Below, in pieces: positions 1 through 7,621 of a stretch of 64,000 nt of DNA. The translations under genes were made by a program, and so were the position numbers. The stretch's first letter is position 1, and each line of letters opens with the position of its first letter. The DNA comes from Pseudomonadota bacterium (GTDB lineage Bacteria > Pseudomonadota > Alphaproteobacteria > Sphingomonadales > Sphingomonadaceae). The stretch spans positions 1 to 64,000 of the forward strand of contig JAEXLC010000342.1 in the NCBI GenBank assembly GCA_023445495.1. The letters run 5' to 3'. Under the pieces are notes generated by a model. That model searched no databases. It was not told the DNA's origin and saw nothing but the letters and a program-made list of their open reading frames with translations.

Positions 1-141
1 GTCGAAGCGTCGCGCGCGCACCCCAGCCTTGCTGCCCGCCAACCGGGCGGCGGCAAGCACGCGGCCGCCATATTTGACGAGCCGCTTGCCGTCCTTGGCG
101 CCGGGCTTGCCGAGCTTGGGCGTGAACTCGTCCTCGCTCAC
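1..141 (-). CDS. Relaxase, DUF3363-type, N-terminal fragment (runs off the window)
   Basis: Forty-seven codons read leftward from a GTG at 141 to base 1 without a stop. The peptide begins VSEDEFTPKLGKPGAKDGKR and continues with a basic stretch ending RVRARRFD-like, which I recognise as the start of the relaxase/mobilisation nuclease family carrying DUF3363 found in alphaproteobacterial conjugative elements. Such proteins nick oriT and pilot the transferred strand. The catalytic tyrosine and histidine motifs lie outside the window, so identity rests on the N-terminus and on the neighbours (lytic transglycosylase, TraF-type peptidase). The gene is too truncated by the window edge to be called as a full reading frame. 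Confidence 0.6.
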   Translation of the reverse strand, partial: MSEDEFTPKLGKPGAKDGKRLVKYGGRVLAAARLAGSKAGVRARRFD

Positions 142-396
142 CGCCGGTCTCGCGGAGTCTCGCGGAAATACGAAGGAAAGCGCGGATTTCCGCCGTTCCT
201 GCGAAGCCTGTCTCGCACCGCCGCGAGCAAGTCTCCCGAAAAAAGGATGTGCAGACAGTCACTTGAGCAGGGTCGCGAGACACTGCCTTTATCTTGTTTT
301 CCCTGTCTCTCCCGCCTGCCTCCTACCCGGCGCAAAAAGAGAGCCGGGACACGCTGCCTGTGCCGCAGCGCATCCCGGCCCGATCCGAGGCTCATT

Positions 397-753
397 TCAC
401 GCATCTGCGAATGCCCTTCGCGCCTGCTCCCTGCGTCCGAAGAAGCGCTTGCCGAGCATTCCATGTGCGTCACCATCGCCGTCGACGAGCATCACCGCAA
501 AGAACCAGCGCCCGTCGATCCGCCCGAGAATCCGCACCCGGTCGAGCTCGATTTCGCTCTCCTCACCGCCGAAATAGCAGCCGAGCCAGCGCTCCTCGAT
601 CCGTGCGTCCCAGAGAAAATCGGCCTCCTCGGCATCGAGGAAACGTTCCGCCAATGCCGCACCCGCCTGCCGTCCGAACTCGATCTCGAGCCCCGAAACC
701 AGTGCCGCCATCACGCGATCGGCAGCGTCCGAGATGATTTGAACCTGTGCCAT
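397..753 (-). CDS. Hypothetical protein of the mobile element, 118 aa
   Basis: A 118-residue protein of unknown function, MAQVQIISDAADRVMAAL at the start and ending RREQARRAFADA. The ATG at 753 is preceded by GGAGA eight bases upstream, which decides against a longer in-frame extension that would overlap the transglycosylase gene. The sequence is acidic in the middle (FLDAEEADFLWDARIEERW) with alternating hydrophobic strands (DRVRILGRIDGRWFFAVMLV), suggesting a small soluble alpha/beta protein. It lies between the lytic transglycosylase and relaxase genes on the same strand, so a role in mobilisation or in plasmid-like maintenance is inferred from position only. Confidence 0.6.
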   Translation of the reverse strand: MAQVQIISDAADRVMAALVSGLEIEFGRQAGAALAERFLDAEEADFLWDARIEERWLGCYFGGEESEIELDRVRILGRIDGRWFFAVMLVDGDGDAHGMLGKRFFGRREQARRAFADA

Positions 754-864
754 GATCAGTCTCCGCTTGCGGTCCTCACCATCGAGGACAGCGTCTCGAA
801 GACGGACGGCGAAGCGGCGGTCAGGGCCGCCGGAGCGAACGCGCAGGCGCCGCGAAGCGGACAT

Positions 865-897
865 GGGGGGAACCGATTTGCGTAGCAAATTGGGGGG
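865..897. repeat. Inverted repeat flanked by G6 direct repeats (oriT or control-site candidate)
   Basis: ATTTGC (876-881) and GCAAAT (885-890) form an inverted repeat around GTA, flanked symmetrically by two runs of six G (865-870 and 892-897). The element lies in the short untranslated gap between the lytic transglycosylase gene and the 118-aa gene, upstream of the relaxase start. Origins of transfer are often placed beside the relaxase gene and contain such repeats. That function is inference; a regulatory hairpin is the alternative. Confidence 0.35.
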
Positions 898-973
898 TAC
901 CCATGGGCCTTGAGGGCCGCTTTGCCGCCCGTCATGCTGGGACTTCACGACGAGCCCTTCCACCCTAGCCATG

Positions 974-1570
974 TCACGGCGCCTCACGGCGGAGCACGAA
1001 CATCGCCGGCGCCTGGCTCGTAGCGGGGACCGTGGTGCTCGAAGCGGGCACCTCCCGACGAACCAGGAACAATGTCTCAGGCGACCTGGTCGCCATCTCG
1101 GTCGGTGCCCGCGCAGTGCCGGTGACACGCCGCAGATAGACGATGGTCTCGGCCGGCAGCCGCGCATTCCCGGCAAGCCAGGCGGCGTAGCGCGCCGGCC
1201 CGGCATTGTACGCAGCGAACAGCCCGGGATAGCCGAAGCGGTCGTACATGCGCCGCAGATAGCAGGCGCCCGCGACGATATTGTCGGCGGGGCGGTCGGG
1301 GTCGTCGCCGAGCCCGAACTCGCGCCGCAGCTCGTCCCAGGTCGCCGGCATCAGCTGCATCAGTCCGATCGCACCCTTGGGACTGCGGATTGGCTGTCCG
1401 TCGAGGGTGGTGCGGCCGGCGCTCTCCGCGCGCATAACACTTGCGATCCAGTCTTGAGGTACGCCGCAGCGTGCCGCGGCGGCATCGATCTCCGCCGACC
1501 AGCGCGACACCCCACTGGCCGGATCGGCCAGGACCAGCATGCCGGCGAGTGCAAGGCTCAGCGCCGCCAT
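974..1570 (-). CDS. Lytic transglycosylase, conjugation-associated (SLT fold)
   Basis: A 198-residue exported murein lytic transglycosylase that would open the peptidoglycan for the conjugation apparatus. The start MAALSLALAGMLVLADPASG gives a short signal sequence. The SLT domain follows at about residues 25-145, with the catalytic Glu in MRAESAG near residue 49, the GLMQLMP motif near 69-75 and the YNAGP motif near 121-125. The C-terminal 50 residues are low-complexity and not conserved in the family. The ATG at 1570 overlaps the end of the upstream peptidase gene by 13 bases, so the two are probably translationally coupled; longer starts would lie deep inside that gene. Confidence 0.88.
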   Translation of the reverse strand: MAALSLALAGMLVLADPASGVSRWSAEIDAAAARCGVPQDWIASVMRAESAGRTTLDGQPIRSPKGAIGLMQLMPATWDELRREFGLGDDPDRPADNIVAGACYLRRMYDRFGYPGLFAAYNAGPARYAAWLAGNARLPAETIVYLRRVTGTARAPTEMATRSPETLFLVRREVPASSTTVPATSQAPAMFVLRREAP

Positions 1571-2136
1571 ATCAGCCTCGCCCGGCCGACCAGATCGCGC
1601 GCCGAACTGATCCCGAAATAGCGTCCGTCGAACGAGCCCGGCGCATCCGTCAGCAGCAGATATTCCTGGCCGAGCAGGCGCCGGCAGCCCTGCCACCAGG
1701 GCAAAGCGCGGCCGCTCGGATCGCGTGACAGGCGGGTCGCGACGCGCACGCCATTGACCGAAATCTCGGACCCCGACGCGCAGACCAGGTCGTCGCGTGC
1801 GGCGGCGACACGCTTCACCAGCGGGACGTTGGCAGGGAGGTAATGGCGCTCAGCGGCAAGCGCGCGCCAGCGCGACGGCGCCCAGGCGATCGCCATCTCG
1901 CCGCGGGCGGGCGCGTCGCCGGGCCATACCCAATAGAGCCCAATCGGCGCGCTGGCGCTGGCGTTCCACACCAGTCGCGGGGCCGGACCATAGACGGGCG
2001 GCACCGCGAGCAACACCAGCGCGGCACCGCCGAGGATGGCGAGGCGCAGCCGGTGGAGCTCGCGCTGGCGATGGCTATACCGAGCTTCACCCCAGGCGAG
2101 CAGCGGTGCGTCGCCGGGCGGGCGTCGCCGGATCAT
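1558..2136 (-). CDS. traF: S26-family signal peptidase, TraF type
   Basis: A 192-residue inner-membrane serine peptidase of the TraF class, which in conjugation systems processes or cyclises pilin. After a basic N-terminus there is one transmembrane segment (LAILGGAALVLLAVPPVYG, about residues 30-50). The catalytic Ser lies in SASAPIGLYWV (about 60-70), and the Lys general base in PLVKRVAA (about 105). A C-terminal DGRYFG motif is typical of TraF. The ATG at 2136 overlaps the TGA of the upstream helix-turn-helix gene as ATGA, indicating coupled translation. In related elements parA and a replication gene usually separate these two genes; here they are directly joined. Confidence 0.88.
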   Translation of the reverse strand: MIRRRPPGDAPLLAWGEARYSHRQRELHRLRLAILGGAALVLLAVPPVYGPAPRLVWNASASAPIGLYWVWPGDAPARGEMAIAWAPSRWRALAAERHYLPANVPLVKRVAAARDDLVCASGSEISVNGVRVATRLSRDPSGRALPWWQGCRRLLGQEYLLLTDAPGSFDGRYFGISSARDLVGRARLIWRR

Positions 2137-2360
2137 GGCCGGATTCCGCGCGCGCTGTGCGCGCGGCTCCAAGCGTCGAGGTCGTCGATATGATATTGGA
2201 CGAAGCGGCAATGCCGGCGAAACACCGGCCCGTCACCCCGCACGCGCAGCCGCTTCAGCGAACGGCTCGACAGGCCCAGCCAGGCGGCGGCCTGCTCGGT
2301 ATTGAGGAAGGGCGAGCCGCGTTTGGCGCTGCTTGCCCGGTCGATATCGTCGCCGTCCAT
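2133..2360 (-). CDS. Small helix-turn-helix DNA-binding protein (excisionase/AlpA-like)
   Basis: A 75-residue protein starting MDGDDIDRASSAKRG, with GAGGAA seven bases upstream of the ATG at 2360 deciding the start. Residues about 17-60 form a MerR-superfamily helix-turn-helix (LNTEQAAAWLGLSSRSLKRL, then FRRHCRFVQYHIDDLDAWSR), the pattern of excisionase and AlpA-type regulators. In this element type it is expected to regulate the transfer and maintenance genes or assist excision. It is the first gene of an overlapping run with the TraF-type peptidase and transglycosylase. No integrase is present in the window, so an excisionase role is not directly supported. Confidence 0.8.
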   Translation of the reverse strand: MDGDDIDRASSAKRGSPFLNTEQAAAWLGLSSRSLKRLRVRGDGPVFRRHCRFVQYHIDDLDAWSRAHSARGIRP

Positions 2361-2468
2361 GCGCAATTCCTCGGATGCCTCGAACGGCACCCGGGATGGC
2401 GGGCGAGGCACCCCGCGAGGAGTGTCGAAAACGGCATCTGCCGAATTCGACACCCCCCGTGCGCATGC

Positions 2469-2768
2469 TCAGCGCGACCAGATCAGGTTGTGCGTGCCGT
2501 GCTCGCCCTCGACCAGGGTCGCGTAGATCGGCGCGGGCAGCGACGGATCGTCGAGCTTGACCGAGACATAGGGCCGGTCCTCGCGCGAGGTCTTGGTCCA
2601 GCCGGCGCCGAACTCGACATTGCCCGAGTTCATCACCCGGTAGTCGGGTGCCTTGTCATTGTCCTTGGTCGCGGGCCGGATGCTCGCCTTCACGTTGAGC
2701 GTCAGGGTCCGGATGGTGCCGGTGAATACGCCGGAATCGTCGCGGGTAAAGCTGCCGATGGTGGCCAT
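2469..2768 (-). CDS. DUF736 family protein
   Basis: A 99-residue protein, [20 protein letters not shown] to [15 protein letters not shown], with all the hallmarks of DUF736. These are the GxF start, the TLTLNVKA strand, the [16 protein letters not shown] core and the [19 protein letters not shown] region. The family is almost confined to plasmids and integrative elements of Alphaproteobacteria and Gammaproteobacteria; its biochemical function is unknown. GGAG in the leader (2775-2780 region) places the start at 2768. It is transcribed toward the helix-turn-helix gene with a gap of about 108 bases, and divergently from the cargo pair. Confidence 0.9.
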   Translation of the reverse strand: MATIGSFTRDDSGVFTGTIRTLTLNVKASIRPATKDNDKAPDYRVMNSGNVEFGAGWTKTSREDRPYVSVKLDDPSLPAPIYATLVEGEHGTHNLIWSR

Positions 2769-2894
2769 GATCATTCTCCTTGGATCCCGAAGCCGCGCCA
2801 GTGCGGCCTCGATGGCGTCGAGGCGGCACCGCCCGCGGCCGGCATGCACCCGGCCCGCAGGGCCGGGCCGCAGCGACAGCGAAGGGCGGCCAAA

Positions 2895-2959
2895 GCCGGC
2901 TTTCTTGCCTCGCGAGGAAGGTGCCGGGGCGAAGCCTCAAGCCGGGGAAGAAAGCCGGC
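2895..2959. repeat. 12-bp perfect inverted repeat with an internal palindrome
   Basis: GCCGGCTTTCTT (2895-2906) and AAGAAAGCCGGC (2948-2959) are perfect inverted copies. The 41-base loop contains the 10-bp palindrome CCTCGCGAGG (2908-2917). The element occupies the divergent spacer (2769-3149, 381 bases) between DUF736 and the cargo pair, which holds no gene. A second small stem, CGGCCC-GCA-GGGCCG, lies just to its left at about 2850-2864. Possible roles are an operator, a transcript hairpin or a mobile-element end. Confidence 0.5.
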
Positions 2960-3149
2960 GACGCCGTTGCTGGCCGAGGCCGCGCGGTGCCAGACGGCCA
3001 TCGTGAAGAGGCCGCGTGCGGCTTTCGGGAATCCCGGGCGTGATGTCCTCACCGCAACGGGTACGCCGCGCACGAACCATCCAGCTTGCCGCCACCGGCC
3101 CGAACCCACTAGATGCAAAGGACAATATGGCAGGGCTGAGGGAAGCGAC

Positions 3150-3365
3150 ATGACGACATCGGACCAGGTCCGCGCCCTGATCGAGCGGCTGTCGCCCGAG
3201 CCGGTATGCGACGACTGCATCGCAGAGCGGCTGGCCTTGAGCGTCCGGCAGCACGCCAATATCAGGACCCGCGAGCTTGCCGGCCAAGGCGGGTTCGAGC
3301 GTCGCAAGGATGTCTGCTCGCTGTGCGGGGAGACCAGGATGGTGATCCGGCGTGGCGCGCATTGA
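3150..3365 (+). CDS. Small CxxC-motif protein, 71 aa, upstream of the nuclease
   Basis: A 71-residue protein beginning MTTSDQVRALIERLSPEPVC. It has two cysteine pairs, CDDC near residues 20-23 and CSLCGE near 57-61, suggesting a zinc ribbon, and an intervening helical segment (ERLALSVRQHANIRTRELA) resembling a helix-turn-helix. GAGGGA lies upstream of the ATG at 3150. The reading frame overlaps the start of the nuclease gene by 14 bases, so the two form a small operon opposite in direction to the rest of the element. The specific function is unknown. Confidence 0.65.
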   Translation: MTTSDQVRALIERLSPEPVCDDCIAERLALSVRQHANIRTRELAGQGGFERRKDVCSLCGETRMVIRRGAH

Positions 3366-3747
3366 GGCGCTCGCCATTGCGGCGCTGCTGTTGATCGCCG
3401 CCGCGCCCGCCCCGCAATCGGGCGTGGTCGCCTGGGTGACCGATGGCGATACCTTCCGGCTGGAGAGCGGCGAGCGCATCCGCATCGCCGGGATCGACGC
3501 GCCCGAGACGCAGCCCGGCAACGCCAAGTGCAGCGCCGAGCTGGCCCGCGGCAAGCAGGCGACCCGGGCCGCGATCGTGCTGCTCAAGGGGCGGACGGTC
3601 GAGATCGAGCGGGTGGGGCGCAGCTATAACCGCACCGTCGCGAGGGTCCGGCTCGACGGCCGGGACCTTGCCGAGACGCTGGTCGACAAGGGGATCGCGC
3701 GCTGGTGGCCGCGCGGAAAGGCGAAGCCCGACTGGTGCCGGGGCTAG
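3352..3747 (+). CDS. Secreted thermonuclease (staphylococcal nuclease homologue)
   Basis: A 131-residue calcium-dependent nuclease of the SNase/thermonuclease family. It starts at a GTG inside the previous gene. Residues 1-21 (IEALAIAALLLIAAAPAPQ) form a signal peptide, so export to the periplasm or beyond is expected. The SNase domain follows: VTDGDTFRL, then IRIAGIDAPETQ with the conserved Arg and Glu positions, ARGKQATRAA, and GRSYNRTVARVRLDGRDLAETLVDKGIARWW at the C-terminal end. It ends 34 bases before the convergent parB gene. Nucleases of this type are frequent cargo in such elements, possibly acting on incoming or extracellular DNA. Confidence 0.9.
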   Translation: MARIEALAIAALLLIAAAPAPQSGVVAWVTDGDTFRLESGERIRIAGIDAPETQPGNAKCSAELARGKQATRAAIVLLKGRTVEIERVGRSYNRTVARVRLDGRDLAETLVDKGIARWWPRGKAKPDWCRG

Positions 3748-3781
3748 GAAAAAGGGGCGGCAGGACGCCGCCCCTCGAAGG

Positions 3782-5551
3782 TCAGGCCGCGAGCGGCTGC
3801 GGCTGCGGTTCGGGCGCGTGCGCCGCGAGTGCGGCCTCGACCTCGGCACGCATGGCGACCGTGCCGACGCCGCCGCGCGCGGTATAGGCGGTAGGCGGGA
3901 AGGCCATCCAGCGCGGCACCCAGTGCTCGACCTTGGCGCGTCCTCCGGCACCGGCCAGATGGTCGGCGACGATCCGGCGCATCGTCTTGCCGGTCTCACT
4001 GGCATTGGCATCGGCGACGGTGGGACCGGCCACGTCGGCGACGATATGCGCCAGCACTTCCCTGTCGCGGACCAGTTCGAGGAAGGCGGTATCGGCCTGC
4101 CACCAGTCCGCCATGCGGACACCGAGCTCCGACCCGACTGCCTCGACCGCCGCGCTCCCCGCGGCGAGCGTCTCACCCATCAGCACCGCGATCACGTCCA
4201 TCAGCTTGGCATCGGGCAGGTCGAGCAGGGCGAGGAAGACGCCGACGACGCCGTGTCCGCCATGCCCGCCCCGGATCGTCGGGGCCTCGGGATCGAAGCC
4301 GAGCACCGCCAGCATCCGCCGCCGCTTGGCGTCGAAGACCGTCTCGCCCCGGCAGGTCTCGACCGACTCCGCGATGGCGTCGCTACGCGCCAGTTGCGGC
4401 TCGGCCTCGACCCGCCAGAGCGGCGAGCCGGCGATGGCGTGCGCGGCCATCAGCCGCAACGCGACCTTGGGCCGCGACAGCAAGGCGGCGCGCACGGCAG
4501 CATGGCGATGCAGGTCGATATAGACCTGCAGCGGCCCGCTGACTTCCGGCCGAACCTGCCTGGCCTGCGCCGCCTCGGGCGTCTCGCCGCGTTCAATGCG
4601 CTTGACCTCTTTGCGGGTCAGATAGCCTTCGTGGAACACGACCTCGCCATTGGCGCGGACCTCGATATAGACGCGGCCGCCCTTGCGCTTCGGGGTCTTC
4701 ACCTGCTCCCAGCCCTGATACTGCTGCGTGGGGCCGATAATCTCGACCGCGCTCCAGCCGGCCTCGAGATAGGCTGCCCGCCGCGCCTCGATCGCCGCAT
4801 TCTGCGCGGTCCAGAAGGCGTCGGGGTCCGCGACATAACGCTGCTCGGCGAACAGGTCGGCGACCAAAGCGAGCCCGCTTTCCTCCACGTCGAACAGCGC
4901 ATAGTCGGCGCTGATCGCTTGCCCGCCGAGCAGCCAGCCGCGCAGTTGCCAGCCGGTCGGACAATGCGCTTGCGGATCGTCCCACAGCGCCAGCCAGTCG
5001 CGCTGCCGCGCCTTGCTGGCAAGCGTCAGGTGGCGCACCGTCGCGGCATCGATCTTGTCGCGGCGGTAGAGGTCGCGGATGCGCGGCAGCAGATTGCCGA
5101 GCGCGAGCGTGCGCCGGACGGCCAGCACCGGCAGCGCGAAGGTGTCGGCGATTTCCTCAAGCGAGCGGCCCTCCTTGACCAGCCGGACGAAGCTTTCCCA
5201 GCGCGTCACTTCGTCGGGGGCGAGCCGCGCCATGTTTTCGATCAGCGAGGCCTCGATGGCGGCGGCATCGTCGCCGGCCTCGAGGATCGCGCAGGGGAAG
5301 AGGAAGGGCTCGGGGTCCGGGACGTCGGCGTCGGTGCGCTCGCCCGCGACGATCTGTCCGGCACGGAAGCGCCGGGCGCCCGCGAGGATGCCGAACCGGT
5401 CTTCGTCGCCGGGCCGGACGATCAACGTCTGGAGGATGCCGCGCTTGCGGACGCTCGGCAGGATGTCGGAGACGTCCGGCGGGCGCTTGGCAAAGCGCAT
5501 ATTGGCCTTGTCGACATAGAGCTTGTCGAGCGGAAGGAAGTCGAGTTTCAT
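3782..5551 (-). CDS. parB: ParB/RepB/Spo0J-type partition protein
   Basis: A 589-residue ParB-like protein that binds centromere-like sites and, in this family, hydrolyses CTP to spread on DNA. The N-terminal ParB/sulfiredoxin-like domain (about 1-110) has LPLDKLYVDKANMRF, the signature GARRFRAGQ near 57-65 and SLIENMARLAPDE near 100-112. A helix-turn-helix follows at about 120-165 (LEEIADTFALPVLAVRRTLALG). The remaining 400 residues are an element-specific C-terminal extension. AAGGAG precedes the ATG at 5551. No parA is visible in the window although ParB normally acts with it; it may lie beyond the left edge or be absent. Confidence 0.93.
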   Translation of the reverse strand: MKLDFLPLDKLYVDKANMRFAKRPPDVSDILPSVRKRGILQTLIVRPGDEDRFGILAGARRFRAGQIVAGERTDADVPDPEPFLFPCAILEAGDDAAAIEASLIENMARLAPDEVTRWESFVRLVKEGRSLEEIADTFALPVLAVRRTLALGNLLPRIRDLYRRDKIDAATVRHLTLASKARQRDWLALWDDPQAHCPTGWQLRGWLLGGQAISADYALFDVEESGLALVADLFAEQRYVADPDAFWTAQNAAIEARRAAYLEAGWSAVEIIGPTQQYQGWEQVKTPKRKGGRVYIEVRANGEVVFHEGYLTRKEVKRIERGETPEAAQARQVRPEVSGPLQVYIDLHRHAAVRAALLSRPKVALRLMAAHAIAGSPLWRVEAEPQLARSDAIAESVETCRGETVFDAKRRRMLAVLGFDPEAPTIRGGHGGHGVVGVFLALLDLPDAKLMDVIAVLMGETLAAGSAAVEAVGSELGVRMADWWQADTAFLELVRDREVLAHIVADVAGPTVADANASETGKTMRRIVADHLAGAGGRAKVEHWVPRWMAFPPTAYTARGGVGTVAMRAEVEAALAAHAPEPQPQPLAA

Positions 5552-5653
5552 CGGTCTTGCTCCTTGTGGGCGCCGGTCCCGTGCATCTGGACAGCGAGCG
5601 GGACCGGCTTCGGTTGTGCGGCGGAAGCGGCGCGCCGCGCGCCTTCCGCGCCG

Positions 5654-6052
5654 TCATTCGGGCGGCGGAAACCGGTCGGACAGGTCGGATGCGGTGTCGC
5701 GCGCGCGCCGCAGCAGCGCCTCGGCCCAGAGGATCGACCCCGCCTTGCGCGCCCATGCGGCCCAATCGGTCAGCGGCAGGTCGGTCGCGAAATACAGGTC
5801 GCGCTCGATGCGTAGCCCATAGGGCAGGCGCAGCGCCTCGATCTCGGACAGCGAGAACCAGCCGAGTTCCGGGCAGCCGAAGCCGAGGTCGGCGAGGCCG
5901 AACAGCGCGTCGCCGTCCTCGGCCAACTCGCTCGCCAGCCATGTCGCGGCGGAGAGGGGATGGAACAGCTTGACCAGCGGGCGCCTGTCCGTCGCCTCGC
6001 TGCGATATTGCGCGCGGAGCGCGGCGCGCAGCTCGGGGGTGAGCAGGCTCAT
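5654..6052 (-). CDS. DUF2958 family protein
   Basis: A 132-residue protein, MSLLTPELRAALRAQYRSEA at its start, belonging to DUF2958. The family core is recognisable: VKLFHPLSAATWLASEL, then FGLADLGFGCPELGWFSLSEIEALRLPYGLRIERD, and the aromatic YFATDLPLTDWAAWA end. The ATG at 6052 overlaps the stop of the ArdC gene as ATGA, so it is translated as the second gene of that unit. The family accompanies ArdC and ParB in plasmids and integrative elements. Its activity is not known. Confidence 0.9.
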   Translation of the reverse strand: MSLLTPELRAALRAQYRSEATDRRPLVKLFHPLSAATWLASELAEDGDALFGLADLGFGCPELGWFSLSEIEALRLPYGLRIERDLYFATDLPLTDWAAWARKAGSILWAEALLRRARDTASDLSDRFPPPE

Positions 6053-6990
6053 GCGGCCTCTCCCAGCACAGGAGATTCGGCCCCCAAGGCGAGCAGATAG
6101 TCGGCGGCCTTGCTGGCGAGGCTGGCGGCGCGGAAGATCGCGCGATTGTCGGCGCGCAGCACCGCGAGCCACGACCCGAGATAATCGGCATGGCGGACGC
6201 TCGGCTGGATTCCGAGCGCGGCGCAGAGAAACGCCGAGGCCAGCTCGGCGACCAGTTCCTCGCGGGCATAGCCGGCGCTGCCGAACGGGTTGGAGAGGTC
6301 GCGCGCCAGCCGCGAGGCGTGCCCGGTCCAGTGGCCAAGCTCATGCAGGGCGGTGCGGTAATAATCGATCTGGTGGCGAAAGGCGGGCTGCGGCGGCACC
6401 CGGACATAGTCCTCGCCCGGCGCATAATAGGCCTCGGCCCCGCCTATCCGGAAGTCGGCTCGGCAAGCCGCTATCAGCGCCTCGGCGACGGGCACAAGCT
6501 CGCGCTCGGGAAGCGGCGCGGCGCCTGCCAGCATGCGCTCGGGCAACCCCGCTACTTGCGCGACGTTGAACACGGTGAAGCGCTTGAGGAACGGCACCGC
6601 GCGGGCCGCGTCGCCCTCGGCAGCGGCGCGTTCCTTTTCCGCCTCGGGGGTGAACCTGTCGGCATAGACCACGCCGACGCCGTGCTCGCCCTTGCGGACG
6701 CAGCCGCCGGCCTCGATGGCCTGCCGGAAGGTCAGCCAGCCCTGCGAGGCATAGCCGCGCGCGAACCCCTCGCCCCACAGGATCAGCACGTTGATCCCCG
6801 AATAGGCGCGGTTCGAGGCGGCGTTGCGCGGCAGGCCGGGCGCGGCGGCGGCGCTGTCCCAAGGCTGCACCCATGGGAAGCGCCCGGCCTCCAGCTCGGC
6901 GGCGATCCGTGCCGTCACCTCGTCATAGAGCGAGGCGCGCCCCGCCCCCCGGTCCTCTCCCCCAGCGCGACGCCTGCTGATTCCTCCCAT
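6049..6990 (-). CDS. ardC: ArdC-type antirestriction protein with zincin domain
   Basis: A 313-residue ArdC-like protein. The N-terminal domain (about 20-150; VTARIAAELEAGRFPWVQPW, SNRAYSGINVLILW, WLTFRQAIEAGGCVRKGEHG) is the single-stranded-DNA-binding ArdC domain. The C-terminal part is a zinc metallopeptidase domain with HELGHWTGH near 225-235 and a downstream Glu in REELVAELASAF. ArdC protects entering plasmid DNA from host restriction. The start at 6990 follows GAGGAGG, and longer in-frame starts lack a ribosome site and add a Pro/Gly-rich stretch. It is the first gene of the leftward unit ArdC-DUF2958. Confidence 0.93.
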   Translation of the reverse strand: MGGISRRRAGGEDRGAGRASLYDEVTARIAAELEAGRFPWVQPWDSAAAAPGLPRNAASNRAYSGINVLILWGEGFARGYASQGWLTFRQAIEAGGCVRKGEHGVGVVYADRFTPEAEKERAAAEGDAARAVPFLKRFTVFNVAQVAGLPERMLAGAAPLPERELVPVAEALIAACRADFRIGGAEAYYAPGEDYVRVPPQPAFRHQIDYYRTALHELGHWTGHASRLARDLSNPFGSAGYAREELVAELASAFLCAALGIQPSVRHADYLGSWLAVLRADNRAIFRAASLASKAADYLLALGAESPVLGEAA

Positions 6991-7621
6991 GCCCAACCTC
7001 CTCGACCCAAAGCCCACACCCGGCCCTGCGAAAGCGGGGTGGGCGGCGAGGAAGCCCGGACGGGCCCGCGGCAAAGGGCGGGGCGCACCGCCAGGCCGAA
7101 ACGTGAGTGGAGGACCCGGGCCAAGCCCGGGTTGCGCCAAGCCCGCGCGGGCCCAGAAGGGCGCGCCGGCCACCTCGCTTGCGCAAGGCCCGGCCGACAA
7201 CGCCGGCGCTGCCAGCGCCGACCACACTCCCGCGCCAGCGATCGTCACCCGAAGGGACGGGGACGCGCGCAGCGCGGCCCGGCGGCTTGCCGTAGAGCGC
7301 GGTCGCGGAACAAAGCGATGTAAGAAAAAAGAGGAGACGCACCCTTGCCGACACCGCAGGCGGGGCGGCGTGCGCGCGCGAGCTGTGCGTTAGCCGCCGC
7401 CGCGCCCCCCGGTCCAAGGCAAGCGTGCATGCGCGGGCGTACATCAACGCGCGGACCCCGGGGGCTACCCAGCCCCCGTGTGTACGCCCATTATTCCCGC
7501 GCCCCTTCGACATCGCCCGCGAGGCGCCAAGAGCCAAAAGCCAACCAGCATTCCGCTTCAGGACCAACGGGTTGGACAGCTGGGGGATTGAGCGGCCTCG
7601 CTTTGCGGGGCAAGCTGCGGC
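6991..7621. other. Repeat-rich non-coding flank of the mobile element
   Basis: No convincing gene lies in these 631 bases; frames through it are Pro/Arg/Gly-rich shadows. It holds the leader of ArdC and several hairpins, among them ACCCGGG-ccaag-CCCGGGT at 7114-7132 and the nested repeat at 7435-7489. This is the probable border zone between the element and the chromosomal AraC/autotransporter locus, although no attachment-site duplication could be identified. Confidence 0.5.
7435..7489. repeat. Nested double inverted repeat, 55 bp
   Basis: Outer arms GGGCGTACA (7435-7443) and TGTACGCCC (7481-7489) are perfect inverted copies. Inside them CGGGGGCT (7459-7466) and AGCCCCCG (7471-7478) form an 8-bp stem around the loop ACCC. 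The strongly symmetrical structure between the ArdC leader and the AraC gene could be a recombination or origin site, or an RNA hairpin. Confidence 0.55.

Noticed and set aside
397..1206. 269-codon version of the 118-aa gene
   Set aside because: The extension overlaps the transglycosylase gene and runs through the G6-flanked repeat; the ATG at 753 has a good ribosome site.
3443..5815. Long plus-strand frame of 790 codons opposite parB
   Set aside because: It is the antisense shadow of parB, created by GC-rich codon bias; the product is Arg/Asp/Gly-rich without family features, while the minus strand encodes a clear ParB.
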